Shown one piece after another: positions 40,722-49,548 of a DNA stretch of 53,174 bases. This stretch comes from Candidatus Omnitrophota bacterium (GTDB lineage Bacteria > Omnitrophota > Gorgyraeia > Gygaellales > Profunditerraquicolaceae). The DNA lies in NCBI GenBank assembly GCA_003598135.1, contig QZKA01000003.1, positions 1-53,174 on the forward strand, given 5' to 3'. A program made the position numbers and the translations under genes. The notes beneath the pieces were generated by a model. It made no database searches. It saw nothing but the letters and a program-made list of their open reading frames with translations, and was not told the DNA's origin. How positions within the stretch are numbered: the first letter of the stretch is position 1; each line of letters starts with the position of its first letter.

Positions 40722-41096
40722 ATGAATCAGAAAAAGACAATTCTTATTATTGAGCAGGATGATAATTCCGCTAATGGCCTCAAACTCATCTTGGAAAGGG
40801 AAGGATACAATGCCGCATCCCTTTATAACTCTCATTATATCAAAGAGCTTTGCCAGGATAAGATTCCCGCTTTGGCTATCATCAACATCAGCGTGTCGAA
40901 AGAGTTTGGGTTAAATATCTTACGTAGGACCAAAGAAACATTCCCTAAATTTCCTATTGTAGTTGTTTCTATTTACAACAATTCTTTTAGTAGGAGCGAA
41001 CTGGCCAGATTAGGGGCTGATGATTTTATAGCTAAGCCTTTCGTCGCGAATTATTTGAAACGCCGAATAGAAAAATTAGCAGGAGTAAATAATTAA
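40722..41096 (+). CDS. Stand-alone receiver-like domain lacking the phosphorylated Asp
   Basis: 124 residues with the response-regulator fold: ILIIEQDD (acidic pocket D13, D14), VVVSIYN (switch Ser) and ADDFIAKPF (K105). The phospho-acceptor position in LAIINISVS is N55 instead of Asp, so normal phosphorylation is unlikely. No output domain. It may act by binding a partner protein. Shine-Dalgarno ggaggag. Located within the envelope gene run. Confidence 0.8.
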   Translation: MNQKKTILIIEQDDNSANGLKLILEREGYNAASLYNSHYIKELCQDKIPALAIINISVSKEFGLNILRRTKETFPKFPIVVVSIYNNSFSRSELARLGADDFIAKPFVANYLKRRIEKLAGVNN

Positions 41097-41111
41097 TCAG
41101 GCATACCTTAA

Positions 41112-41762
41112 ATGTTAAAAACTATAGGTCTAATAATTCTAGTTGTGGTGATACTTGTAATGTTTGTAACTCCTATTAGAAATTATTGTAATAATCTACT
41201 ATATAAAGACAAATCCGAGCTAAACGAGGCACAGATAATAGGGACGTTTTCTGGATATAGCCCGCGCGTGGAAGAAATACAAAGGATTTTAAAAGACGCG
41301 CATTTTGATCCCGGCCCTGCGGATGGAGTAATGGGTAGCCAGACCCGAAAGGCAATCAGGGAATTTCAGAAAGAAAAAGGTCTCTGGCCGAGCAGCAAAG
41401 TGGATTCAAAAACCTGGCTTGAGTTAAGTCGGGAAAAAGAAGCGCTTAAGAAAGAGACGACTGTGCAAACTTTGGTTTTTCCTTCCGAGAAGTATCCAGG
41501 CGACGTAAAGTCTGAGGAAGAAACCGCAAGAATTAGGGAACCCCAGGAAAAAGTGGCAAAAGCAAGGCTTCCCAAAGATAGAAAAAAGCAAATCCAAATA
41601 GCTTTACAGAAAGCCGGTTTTTATAAAGGAAAGATTGATGGGAAGATAGGCCCGCAGACAAAAGAGGCGATTAAAGCGTTTCAAAAGGCTAAGGGCTTAA
41701 AAACAGACGGCGCTGTAGGCGCTCAAACCTGGGTTGAGCTGAATAAGTATTTGAAAGAATAA
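41112..41762 (+). CDS. Membrane-anchored protein with two PG_binding_1 domains
   Basis: 216 residues. N-terminal membrane helix (~4-22), then a first peptidoglycan-binding domain (~52-112, VEEIQRILKDAHFDPGPADGVMGSQTRKAIREFQ) and a second (~155-216, IQIALQKAGFYKGKIDGKIGPQTKEAIKAFQ), separated by a Lys/Glu-rich linker. Such domains bind the stem peptide or glycan of peptidoglycan. The second domain is strongly similar to the one in the next gene. No catalytic domain. Confidence 0.86.
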   Translation: MLKTIGLIILVVVILVMFVTPIRNYCNNLLYKDKSELNEAQIIGTFSGYSPRVEEIQRILKDAHFDPGPADGVMGSQTRKAIREFQKEKGLWPSSKVDSKTWLELSREKEALKKETTVQTLVFPSEKYPGDVKSEEETARIREPQEKVAKARLPKDRKKQIQIALQKAGFYKGKIDGKIGPQTKEAIKAFQKAKGLKTDGAVGAQTWVELNKYLKE

Positions 41763-41830
41763 ATGGAAACGCGGCTAGCTCGCGGTTGATAAAGAAGGGT
41801 TTATTCGTATATCGAAAAGGAGGAGAAGTT

Positions 41831-42214
41831 ATGTTTGCGAAAATGATTTCGTTTGTTTTGTTTGTTTTTGTTTTAGCGGGGTGTGCCATGAGTTCCAAAA
41901 AACAACCCGCGCAATCACAACCAGCAGCGCAAGAATTATATTCCCGAGATTATGGCCAAGATGGTTCATGGTTATCTGAGAACTATGAAAAACCGATAAA
42001 GAAAACCTCTTCTGAGCCAGCCATACAATTAAGCCCAAAGCAGATTCAGCGGGCATTAAAGAGTGCTGGGTTTTATCAAGGTTCAGTTGACGGAAAAATC
42101 GGGCCTAGGACCAAAGAAGCTATTAAAGAATTTCAAAAAGCGCGCGGCCTCAAAGCAGACGGTGTTGTGGGAAAGAGAACCTCGGCAGAGTTGAATAAAT
42201 ACCTGTCCAGATAA
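41831..42214 (+). CDS. Lipoprotein with one PG_binding_1 domain
   Basis: 127 residues from 41831 (aaggagga upstream), excluding a longer frame from 41786. Lipobox LAGC at about residues 15-18, Gln/Ser-rich linker, then a peptidoglycan-binding domain (~68-127) that shares most of its residues with the second domain of the preceding gene (xGFYxGxxDGKIGPxTKEAIKxFQKAxGLKxDGxVG). The two genes look like a duplication. It likely anchors a membrane to the wall. Confidence 0.85.
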   Translation: MFAKMISFVLFVFVLAGCAMSSKKQPAQSQPAAQELYSRDYGQDGSWLSENYEKPIKKTSSEPAIQLSPKQIQRALKSAGFYQGSVDGKIGPRTKEAIKEFQKARGLKADGVVGKRTSAELNKYLSR

Positions 42215-42231
42215 TAGAGCGTTTTACCGAG

Positions 42232-43170
42232 ATGAAGATAAAGAAAATATTTCTAATCATATTTATTACAGCACTGTTAGCTAGTGTTTCGTGTCTTGCC
42301 TATCGATATTATTCCCAAGCGCAAGAAGCTAAGAAACAGAGGGCTCTTTTTGAAAAGAGAAAGATTGCTTGGGAGACCCTTCGGCAAAAATTAGCGAATG
42401 AAATTAGCCAATTTAAAGGCGAGGCTGGTATCGTAGTAAAAGATCTTCAGACTAATCGGGTAATTTATCATAACAAAGATAAGTTATTTCCTTCGGCAAG
42501 CCTGGCAAAGATACCCATTATGGCGGCCTGTTTTCTTGCTGCAGAAGAAGGCAGGCTCAAGCTTGTTCGTCAAGTCGCCTTAAAGGACAGTGATAAACTT
42601 ACCGGCTCAGGGATATTAAAGGATACGCGTCATGGAGCTACTTTTACCGTAGAAGAATTAATCGGCCTTATGATTTATGACAGCGATAACACCGCAACAA
42701 ATATACTTACCAATATGGTAGGTATCGATTATTTGAATAATTCCTTTAAGACATTTGGGTTAAAAAACACCGAGCTTTCGCGAAGGATAGCCGATTATAA
42801 ATCGAGGGATGCGGGATTCGAGAATTATACGACCGTAGAAGATATGGCTCTGATATTGGAGAAGATATATAGACGAGTCCTCGTAAATAAGGATATTTCT
42901 GAAAAATGTATAAAGCTTCTGAAGTTGCAACGGATTAGTGATCGTCTATCAAAATATCTGCCAGTTGAAACTCTAGTTGCTCACAAGACTGGCCTAGAGC
43001 GCGGTATCTGCCATGATGTAGGATTAGTATTTACCAGCGAAGGAGATTTTCTTATATGCGTATTAACCAAGCACTCAAATTCAAACAGCGCACCTTCAAA
43101 AGAATTTATCGCTAAGCTAGCGTTGTATGCCTACGCTTATTTCGAGCAATTACAGGGAGGTTTACGATGA
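42232..43170 (+). CDS. Class A beta-lactamase-like serine hydrolase
   Basis: 312 residues. N-terminal membrane anchor (~6-24). Class A motifs: S90-L-A-K93 (SxxK), S151-D-N153 (SDN) and K252-T-G254. The omega-loop ExxxN that provides the deacylating Glu in class A enzymes is not recognisable: the region reads RRIADYKSRDAGFENYTT. It may therefore be a D,D-peptidase-like or slow enzyme rather than a beta-lactamase. Its place among wall-binding proteins favours a wall function. Ends with a 4-base overlap with the next gene. Confidence 0.85.
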   Translation: MKIKKIFLIIFITALLASVSCLAYRYYSQAQEAKKQRALFEKRKIAWETLRQKLANEISQFKGEAGIVVKDLQTNRVIYHNKDKLFPSASLAKIPIMAACFLAAEEGRLKLVRQVALKDSDKLTGSGILKDTRHGATFTVEELIGLMIYDSDNTATNILTNMVGIDYLNNSFKTFGLKNTELSRRIADYKSRDAGFENYTTVEDMALILEKIYRRVLVNKDISEKCIKLLKLQRISDRLSKYLPVETLVAHKTGLERGICHDVGLVFTSEGDFLICVLTKHSNSNSAPSKEFIAKLALYAYAYFEQLQGGLR

Positions 43171-43838
43171 ATCACAGATTGATGATATTTTTGTTCTTAA
43201 TCATGTTTGCGTTATCGGGGTGCAGTTATATTCAGAAAGCCCGTAGGACAGATGATCTGGAGATTGAGAATCAGAATTTACGGGCTCGAATCGCTCAGCT
43301 TCAGAAAGAAAAGACAAAAGAAGTCGAGCACTTGGTCAGAGAGAAGGATAGAGAACTTTCCGAGCTTGAAAAAGCGAAACTCGAGCTGGAAGATGCCCTT
43401 AAGAAAGAAATCGGAAACTATAAAGCTAAACTGGAGATGACGGAGCGGGGGCTGGTGATTACTTTTTTATCAGAAGTATTTTTTGATTCCGGCAAAGATG
43501 TCATCCGGGAAGATGGCAAAGGATCACTTCAGAAAGTAGCCGAAGTTTTAAACCAGAATGTTCCCAATTCTAATGTAGCCATCGAAGGTCACACGGATAA
43601 TCAGCCAATTAAATATTCCGGCTGGAAGACAAACTGGGAGCTTTCATCGGCACGGGCATTAGCAGTGTTACATTACCTTGTTGATGAGTGCAATGTTAAA
43701 CCGACAAGACTCTCTGCCAACGGTTACGGAGAGTATAGGCCTGTTGCGGCAAATGACACGAAGGAGAATATGCAGAAAAACCGTAGGGTTGAAATTGTCA
43801 TATTGCCTTCAAAAATAAGCAAGGTAAAGGCAAATTAG
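43167..43838 (+). CDS. OmpA/MotB-domain lipoprotein with coiled coil
   Basis: 223 residues. Signal with lipobox LSGC (Cys at ~19), a coiled coil of Glu/Lys/Leu heptads (~30-88), then an OmpA domain (~98-216, VFFDSGKDVIREDGKGSL ... IEGHTDNQPIKYSGWKTNWELSSARALAVL ... GYGEYRPVAANDTKENMQKNRRVEIVI) with complete wall-binding residues. Resembles Pal/MotB-like proteins. Last gene of the envelope run; 43839-44024 shows no gene and no clear terminator. Confidence 0.88.
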   Translation: MNHRLMIFLFLIMFALSGCSYIQKARRTDDLEIENQNLRARIAQLQKEKTKEVEHLVREKDRELSELEKAKLELEDALKKEIGNYKAKLEMTERGLVITFLSEVFFDSGKDVIREDGKGSLQKVAEVLNQNVPNSNVAIEGHTDNQPIKYSGWKTNWELSSARALAVLHYLVDECNVKPTRLSANGYGEYRPVAANDTKENMQKNRRVEIVILPSKISKVKAN

Positions 43839-44024
43839 GAGTTTAAAAAGCTTTTATGAAATCAGCAATAATTTATTAAAAAGCTACAGGTTTTTCAAAT
43901 AATGCAACGTCTGCAGATGCCGTTTTGAGATAGAAGAATAAGCCAAATTTTGTTATCTCCAGCATTTATGAAGCAGCAATTTGAACTATGGGGAATGGTA
44001 TAGGGTAATGGTGCATAGGTAGAG

Positions 44025-44696
44025 ATGAATGAATTCATAAAAATATTTATTGCAGGAATAACACTGGGAAACGGCCCTTGCCTTTTTATTTGTATTCCCA
44101 TAATTCTTCCTTATATTGGAGGGTTGCCACAGCAAGGTGCCGGATCTCCCGGTTGGAAAACAGGCCTAAAACTTACCGCTATTTTTTCAATTTCCCGCCT
44201 CTTTGCCTATTCCCTGCTCGGATTCCTTTCAGTTATTTTTTACAGATTTGTTTTTGGTTTACTTGGCTCTAAGGGTATATATCTTCACTTAATACTTGGC
44301 ATTTTAATTATCCTTATCGGCTTATTTTATCTTCTTAATATCAATCAGAATCTCATTTTGTCAAATCCCTTATGTGCTTTTCTCCGCGCAAAGGTAGCAG
44401 AAAAGTCCAAATTCAATATGGTGCTGTTTGGTTTGTTAGTGGGTTTTTCTCCCTGCGCGCCTCTTTTGGCGGTTCTGACCTATATCGCTGCAACAGCAAA
44501 AGATTCTCTGTGGGGGCTTTTGGGTGGTTTTTCTTTCGGTCTCGGAACACTTGTTACACCCCTTATCCCCCTGGGAACACTGGCAGGGTTTATAATTGAT
44601 AAAATAAAAAAATTTCCGCGGGCGATTCTGACAATAAGGGCCTTAAGCGCCGCAATCCTGATATACTTTGGCGTCCGATTAATTCTGGCTTCATAA
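44025..44696 (+). CDS. CcdA/DsbD-like (TauE/SafE-related) membrane protein
   Basis: 223 residues, six transmembrane segments in two halves. GNGPCLFICIPIILP has C19 and C23, and the second half has GFSPCAPLLAVL with C144; a Cys per half as in CcdA and DsbD, which move reducing electrons from thioredoxin to the periplasm. It was also possible to read it as a sulfite-exporter-type protein; both families share this fold. The next gene encodes a radical SAM enzyme with an exported-looking N-terminus, 25 bases downstream. Confidence 0.75.
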   Translation: MNEFIKIFIAGITLGNGPCLFICIPIILPYIGGLPQQGAGSPGWKTGLKLTAIFSISRLFAYSLLGFLSVIFYRFVFGLLGSKGIYLHLILGILIILIGLFYLLNINQNLILSNPLCAFLRAKVAEKSKFNMVLFGLLVGFSPCAPLLAVLTYIAATAKDSLWGLLGGFSFGLGTLVTPLIPLGTLAGFIIDKIKKFPRAILTIRALSAAILIYFGVRLILAS

Positions 44697-44721
44697 AAAA
44701 TATAATGGGGGTATTTTGATA

Positions 44722-45753
44722 ATGAAGAGAGTAAAAACCATAAGTAAGACGATGCTAAGATTCAGCCTTATTTTTATATTTCTCTGTGTTGGATGTAGAC
44801 AAAAGGAAGCAATAACTCCTTTAGAAACTAACCCAGATTTTGAGCCCGCATATTTGAAACTTCATAGAACAGGCGAACTGAAAAAACGCGGAGAAAAGCT
44901 GTGGAATATGATGAAAAGCTGCAAGCTTTGTCCAAGAACGTGCGGAGCCAACCGTCTTAAAGGAGAAAAAGGGTTCTGCGGCGCCACTTCCCAGCTTGTA
45001 ATCTCATCTTATCATCCCCATTTTGGCGAAGAGAGACCGCTTGTTGGTAAAGGTGGTTCAGGCGCAATATTTTTTACTCATTGCGGGCTCAGGTGCGTCT
45101 TTTGCATAAACTGGGAAATAAGCCAAGGCGGAATTGGTGAATCAGGAAGTATTGAGCAGTTAGCCGATATGATGCTTCGCCTTCAAAAATTGGGCTGCCA
45201 TAATATCAATCTTGTAACCCCAACGCATTATTCCGCTCATATTATTCTTGCGGTTGATATGGCTGCGGGTAAGGGTTTAAGGCTCCCTCTGATATATAAT
45301 ACCTGTGGCTGGGAACGTCTTGAGATACTAAAAATGCTTGACGGTATAGTTGATATTTACTTGCCTGATTTCAAGTATTCAGATGGTAACATGGCAGCAA
45401 AATATTCATCAGGCTCAACCGGCTATCCGCAGATCACTAAAGAAGCCCTATTAGAGATGCATCGTCAAGTAGGCGTAGCAAAACCTGCTAAAGATGAACT
45501 AATGTATAGGGGATTGATGATACGCCATTTGGTTATGCCAAATAATGTCGGCGGAACAAAAGAAGTGATTAAATGGATAGCAGAAAACCTTCCGAAAGAC
45601 ACATATCTTAATATCATGTCGCAATATAGGCCGATGTACAAGGCATTTGACTATCCCGAGATATCACGAAGGATAACTCGGCAGGAATACGAAGAAGCAG
45701 TAAGATGCGCAAAGGAGCTAGGGCTTACAAATCTGGACATTCAGGGATATTAG
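44722..45753 (+). CDS. PflA-like radical SAM enzyme (COG1313 type) with lipoprotein-like N-terminus
   Basis: 343 residues from 44722 (ggggg upstream). The N-terminus is a basic patch plus hydrophobic run ending LCVGC (Cys25), a near-lipobox. Then CKLCPRTCGANR (C67, C70, C74) with C86, and the radical SAM cluster C121-x3-C125-x2-C128 in HCGLRCVFCINW. NLVTPTHY and YNTCGWE follow as in COG1313 proteins related to pyruvate formate-lyase activase. These are normally cytoplasmic with no signal. Here either the N-terminus is an anchor or the enzyme is exported. The substrate is unknown. Confidence 0.85.
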   Translation: MKRVKTISKTMLRFSLIFIFLCVGCRQKEAITPLETNPDFEPAYLKLHRTGELKKRGEKLWNMMKSCKLCPRTCGANRLKGEKGFCGATSQLVISSYHPHFGEERPLVGKGGSGAIFFTHCGLRCVFCINWEISQGGIGESGSIEQLADMMLRLQKLGCHNINLVTPTHYSAHIILAVDMAAGKGLRLPLIYNTCGWERLEILKMLDGIVDIYLPDFKYSDGNMAAKYSSGSTGYPQITKEALLEMHRQVGVAKPAKDELMYRGLMIRHLVMPNNVGGTKEVIKWIAENLPKDTYLNIMSQYRPMYKAFDYPEISRRITRQEYEEAVRCAKELGLTNLDIQGY

Positions 45754-45773
45754 TTTTTAAGGGAGATAGTTAT

Positions 45774-47093
45774 ATGCCGCACCTTAAGAAAGCATTAAGC
45801 CGTTGGGATTCTGTGGCCATCATCACGGCCATTGTTATAGGCGTCGGCATATTCAGGGTGCCGGCAGAAGTGGCGAAATACCTGCAATCCCCCATCCTTA
45901 TGCTTATTGCGTGGTTTTTAGGCGGGATGATTTCTTTATTGGGCGCCCTTTGCTACGCGGAACTCTCTTCGTCATTCCCAAAAACAGGAGGAAATTACGT
46001 ATACCTTCGGGAAAGTTACGGGAAGTGGGCTGCTTTTTTATTCGGCTGGACAGAGCTATTGGTGATACGCGCCGGCTCTATCGCCGCAATAGCTTTCATT
46101 TCGGCGGAATATCTCCGGTCACTTCTATCGATCGATACATTTTTTATTAAGCCCTTAGCCATTTTAATAGTCCTGGTCCTTTCCCTTATAAATATCTTTG
46201 GATTAAGTTGCGGAAAAAAAATTCACAATATCCTGACCGTAATAAATATATCCGTCCTTGTGAGCATAATATTATTCGGCATCATTTCTCAGAAAGGCAA
46301 TATCTCGCATTTCCAACCTACAACCTTTGTATTAGATAAAAATATCTTATCGTTACTCGGAGTTGCGCTGATACCTATACTCTGGACATACGGCGGTTGG
46401 CATGAAAATACTTTCGTAGCAGAAGAGACAAGGGATGCTGCAAGGACGCTCCCTCAGGCGCTTACCATGGGAGTTTCCTTAATCACGGTGTTATATTTAG
46501 CCGCCAATTTTCTCTATATATATTTGATGCCCGTAACCAAAATGGCCAACTCCCCCCTCATAGGTTCAGACGTATTTTATATTCTCTACGGAGCAACGGG
46601 GAGGAAGATATTCGAGATGGTAGCGGTTGTAGCCTCTCTCGGAAGCATCAATGCGATGATAATAACAGGTAGCCGGATCACCTACGCAATGGCGAAGGAC
46701 AACGCAGTATTTGCTTATATAGAAAAGATAAGCGCACGGTATGGCACTCCGTATAGGGCGATAATCATAAACGCCGTATGGGCTTCGGTATTGATATTGC
46801 TGGGAACATTCGCTAAACTTTTATTTTTTACCGGGATACTTGTCTGGTTATTCTTTGCCTTGGCCGTCGTGGGAATTTTTATATTGAGGCGTAAATTTCC
46901 GGCCATTGAGAGGCCATACAGAATATGGGGTTATCCAGCGACACCAGCCATTTTCATCCTGGTCTGTGCGGTCCTTTTCGTCAATACTCTAATTTTTAAT
47001 CCTGTTCCGTCTTTCGCGGGACTGTGCTTATTAGCAAGTGGTATACCAGTGTATTTTGTTTCAAAGTTGTTAAAGAACAAGGAAAAGACATGA
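45774..47093 (+). CDS. APC-family amino acid permease (LAT-like)
   Basis: 439 residues from 45774 (gggaga upstream; an open frame reaches back inside the previous gene). About 12 transmembrane segments. It shows IITAIVIGVGIFRVPAEVA, the Gly-x-Gly-I-F TM1 signature of APC transporters, TGGNYVYLRESYGKWAAFLFGWTEL and YGGWHENTFVAEET, the last matching the L-type transporter branch. Likely exchanges or imports amino acids or related cations. The substrate is not predictable. Its stop overlaps the ATG of the next gene (ATGA). Confidence 0.87.
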   Translation: MPHLKKALSRWDSVAIITAIVIGVGIFRVPAEVAKYLQSPILMLIAWFLGGMISLLGALCYAELSSSFPKTGGNYVYLRESYGKWAAFLFGWTELLVIRAGSIAAIAFISAEYLRSLLSIDTFFIKPLAILIVLVLSLINIFGLSCGKKIHNILTVINISVLVSIILFGIISQKGNISHFQPTTFVLDKNILSLLGVALIPILWTYGGWHENTFVAEETRDAARTLPQALTMGVSLITVLYLAANFLYIYLMPVTKMANSPLIGSDVFYILYGATGRKIFEMVAVVASLGSINAMIITGSRITYAMAKDNAVFAYIEKISARYGTPYRAIIINAVWASVLILLGTFAKLLFFTGILVWLFFALAVVGIFILRRKFPAIERPYRIWGYPATPAIFILVCAVLFVNTLIFNPVPSFAGLCLLASGIPVYFVSKLLKNKEKT

Positions 47094-47797
47094 AAAAGGT
47101 ATTCTTCTGCGCACTTTTAACAGCTGTTCTATGTAGCGTATGCGCAGCTTCTGAAGAGGAGGTATTCACTCTTAATAGGCAGAGGATGGTGGAGAAACAG
47201 ATCGAGCGCCGCGGTATAACCGACAAGCGCGTATTGGATGCGATGAGAAAAGTGAAGCGTCATTTATTCGTAGCCGCGTATCTGCGCAACGCCGCGTATG
47301 AAGACAGGCCGTTACCCATAGGCCGCGGCCAGACGATCTCGCAACCGTATATCGTTGCTTATATGACACAGGCAGCAAGGATTGGGCAGAATGACCGCAT
47401 ACTTGAGATAGGGACTGGTTCCGGTTACCAGGCGGTTGTGCTGGCTGAGATAGCAAAAGAGGTATACACGATAGAAATTTTACAGCCGCTTGCCGACAGT
47501 GCGCGCCTGAGGCTCGAAGGGATGGGGTATAAGAATATAAAAGTAAAACTGGGAGACGGTTATAAGGGCTGGAGAGAATATGCCCCATTCGATGTGATAA
47601 TCGTTACCGCCGCCCCATCCGAAATACCGGAAGAATTGGCGAGCCAACTAAAGATAGGAGGCAGGATGGTTGTTCCGATAGGATCATTCTATCAGGAACT
47701 TTATCTCATTACGAGGACCGAATCAGGATTTAAAAAGGAGGCCCTTTTGCCCGTAGTGTTTGTTCCCATGATCCATCCATCGGGGGAAGATGAATAG
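47090..47797 (+). CDS. pcm: Protein-L-isoaspartate O-methyltransferase with signal peptide
   Basis: 235 residues. An N-terminal stretch MKKVFFCALLTAVLCSVCA is a Sec-type signal (cleavage after VCA). The enzyme part follows: VEKQIERRGITDKRVLDAMRKVKRHLF, GQTISQPYIVAYMTQ, SAM motif ILEIGTGSGYQAVVLAE and GGRMVVPIG. It methylates isoaspartyl residues so damaged proteins can be repaired. SAM is cytoplasmic, so export is odd, although predicted-exported PCMTs exist in other Gram-negatives. The 1-base-shifted ATGA overlap couples it to the permease. Confidence 0.88.
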   Translation: MKKVFFCALLTAVLCSVCAASEEEVFTLNRQRMVEKQIERRGITDKRVLDAMRKVKRHLFVAAYLRNAAYEDRPLPIGRGQTISQPYIVAYMTQAARIGQNDRILEIGTGSGYQAVVLAEIAKEVYTIEILQPLADSARLRLEGMGYKNIKVKLGDGYKGWREYAPFDVIIVTAAPSEIPEELASQLKIGGRMVVPIGSFYQELYLITRTESGFKKEALLPVVFVPMIHPSGEDE

Positions 47798-47845
47798 CAA
47801 TCCGTATGAAAAGATAGAAGTTGGCTAATTATGAGGAGATGTTTT

Positions 47846-49540
47846 ATGAATAAAGAAGAGTTAGAGAAAAGAAAAATTGCGTATTTTACAATGGAAGTTG
47901 GCCTTGATCCTAAAATGCCCACATATAGCGGTGGATTGGGAATTCTGGCAGGGGATACTTTAAAATCCTGCGCGGATTTAGGCGTGCCGCTTATTGCCGT
48001 AAGCCTGCTTAACGAGAAAGGTTATTTTGCGCAAAAATTGGATGAAGAAGGAAACCAGGCAGAAACTCCTGTGGAATGGCCAAAAGAGGAATTTTTAACT
48101 CTTTTACCGGAAAAGGCAAGCGTTCATATCGAGTCAAGAGAGGTAAAGATGCAGGTCTGGGAGTATGTGATAAAGGGGGCTTCAGGCGGGACTGTGCCGG
48201 TGTATTTTTTGGACACAAACCTTCCTGAGAATAACGAATACGACCGCACCCTAACTAGTTTTCTTTACGGAGGCGACCAGTGGTACCGCCTTTGCCAGGA
48301 AATAATCCTTGGTATAGGGGGGTTGAGGGTAATCGAAGCTATTGGCTATAAAAATATCGAGAAATACCATATGAACGAAGGCCATGCCAGCCTTTTGGCG
48401 ATGGAATTGTTAGAGAGGACAAAAAGAGACATTGAGACGGATATTTATAAAAAATATGACCTTGAGTCTGTAAGGAATAGATGTATCTTTACCACGCATA
48501 CTCCTGTATCTGCCGGACATGACCGGTTTCCCCTTGACTTTGTAAAAAGGGTTCTTCGCAGCGATTTACCTTTTAAAATGCCTGATATATTTATCCGTGA
48601 TAACGAAATGAATATGACCTTAGTGGCTTTAAATTTGAGTAAATACGTCAACGGGGTAGCTAAAAAACACGGCGAAGTGACGCGAGAGATGTTTCCCGGT
48701 TATTCCATAGATTCTATTACTAACGGTATTCATTTATTGACCTGGGTAGCTCCTGCATTTAAAAAACTTTACAATAAATATATCCCCGGCTGGCAATCCG
48801 ATTATTTTTCTTTACGTTATGCCTTGAGTATCCCTAAAGAGGAAATATTGCAGGCGCACAGGGAGGCAAAAAAAGAACTTATTGATTATGTGAATAGCCG
48901 TACGGGTATTGATATGGATTACGAAACCTTTACCATAGGTTTTGCCCGGCGCGCCGCGGCCTATAAAAGGGCAGACCTTTTATTAAGCGATATAAACCGG
49001 TTAGCTCAGATTAATGATAAAGCAGGCAGGATACAGATTGTTTATGCGGGGAAGGCGCATCCTAAGGATGGCGGAGGAAAAGAGTTAATAAAAATGATAT
49101 TTTCAAGAATTAAAGAGTTAAGCCCAAAAATCAAGATTACCTATCTTGAGAATTACGATATGATACAAGGGAAATTAATTACTAGTGGCGTTGACCTCTG
49201 GTTGAATAATCCGCTTCCGCCGCAAGAAGCCTCTGGCACAAGCGGAATGAAGGCCTGCCTTAATGGAGTTCCCAATTTAAGCGTTCTTGATGGTTGGTGG
49301 ATAGAGGGATGTATTGAAAATGTAACCGGCTGGGCGATCGGCTCAACACAAAAGCATAATACGGATAGCACTCAAGATGCTCACGATTTATATCAGAAAT
49401 TAGAAAAGATAATCATTCCTATGTTCTACAAAGAGAAAGATAAATGGATTGAAATTATGCGCCATGCGATAGCCTTAAACGCCTCTTTTTTTAATACTCA
49501 GAGAATGGTTCAGGAATATGTGTTAAATGCTTATTTATAA
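47846..49540 (+). CDS. glgP: Alpha-glucan phosphorylase, short form (GT35)
   Basis: 564 residues from 47846, against ~800 in the E. coli/muscle type. It begins [34 protein letters not shown] and has [39 protein letters not shown], and the PLP-lysine region [28 protein letters not shown]. Releases glucose 1-phosphate from storage glucan. The N-terminal 20 codons recur as a remnant at 31874. Followed after 8 bases by pyruvate kinase. Shine-Dalgarno gaggag with a second ATG at 47831 not used. Confidence 0.93.
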   Translation: MNKEELEKRKIAYFTMEVGLDPKMPTYSGGLGILAGDTLKSCADLGVPLIAVSLLNEKGYFAQKLDEEGNQAETPVEWPKEEFLTLLPEKASVHIESREVKMQVWEYVIKGASGGTVPVYFLDTNLPENNEYDRTLTSFLYGGDQWYRLCQEIILGIGGLRVIEAIGYKNIEKYHMNEGHASLLAMELLERTKRDIETDIYKKYDLESVRNRCIFTTHTPVSAGHDRFPLDFVKRVLRSDLPFKMPDIFIRDNEMNMTLVALNLSKYVNGVAKKHGEVTREMFPGYSIDSITNGIHLLTWVAPAFKKLYNKYIPGWQSDYFSLRYALSIPKEEILQAHREAKKELIDYVNSRTGIDMDYETFTIGFARRAAAYKRADLLLSDINRLAQINDKAGRIQIVYAGKAHPKDGGGKELIKMIFSRIKELSPKIKITYLENYDMIQGKLITSGVDLWLNNPLPPQEASGTSGMKACLNGVPNLSVLDGWWIEGCIENVTGWAIGSTQKHNTDSTQDAHDLYQKLEKIIIPMFYKEKDKWIEIMRHAIALNASFFNTQRMVQEYVLNAYL

Positions 49541-49548
49541 ATAATGCT

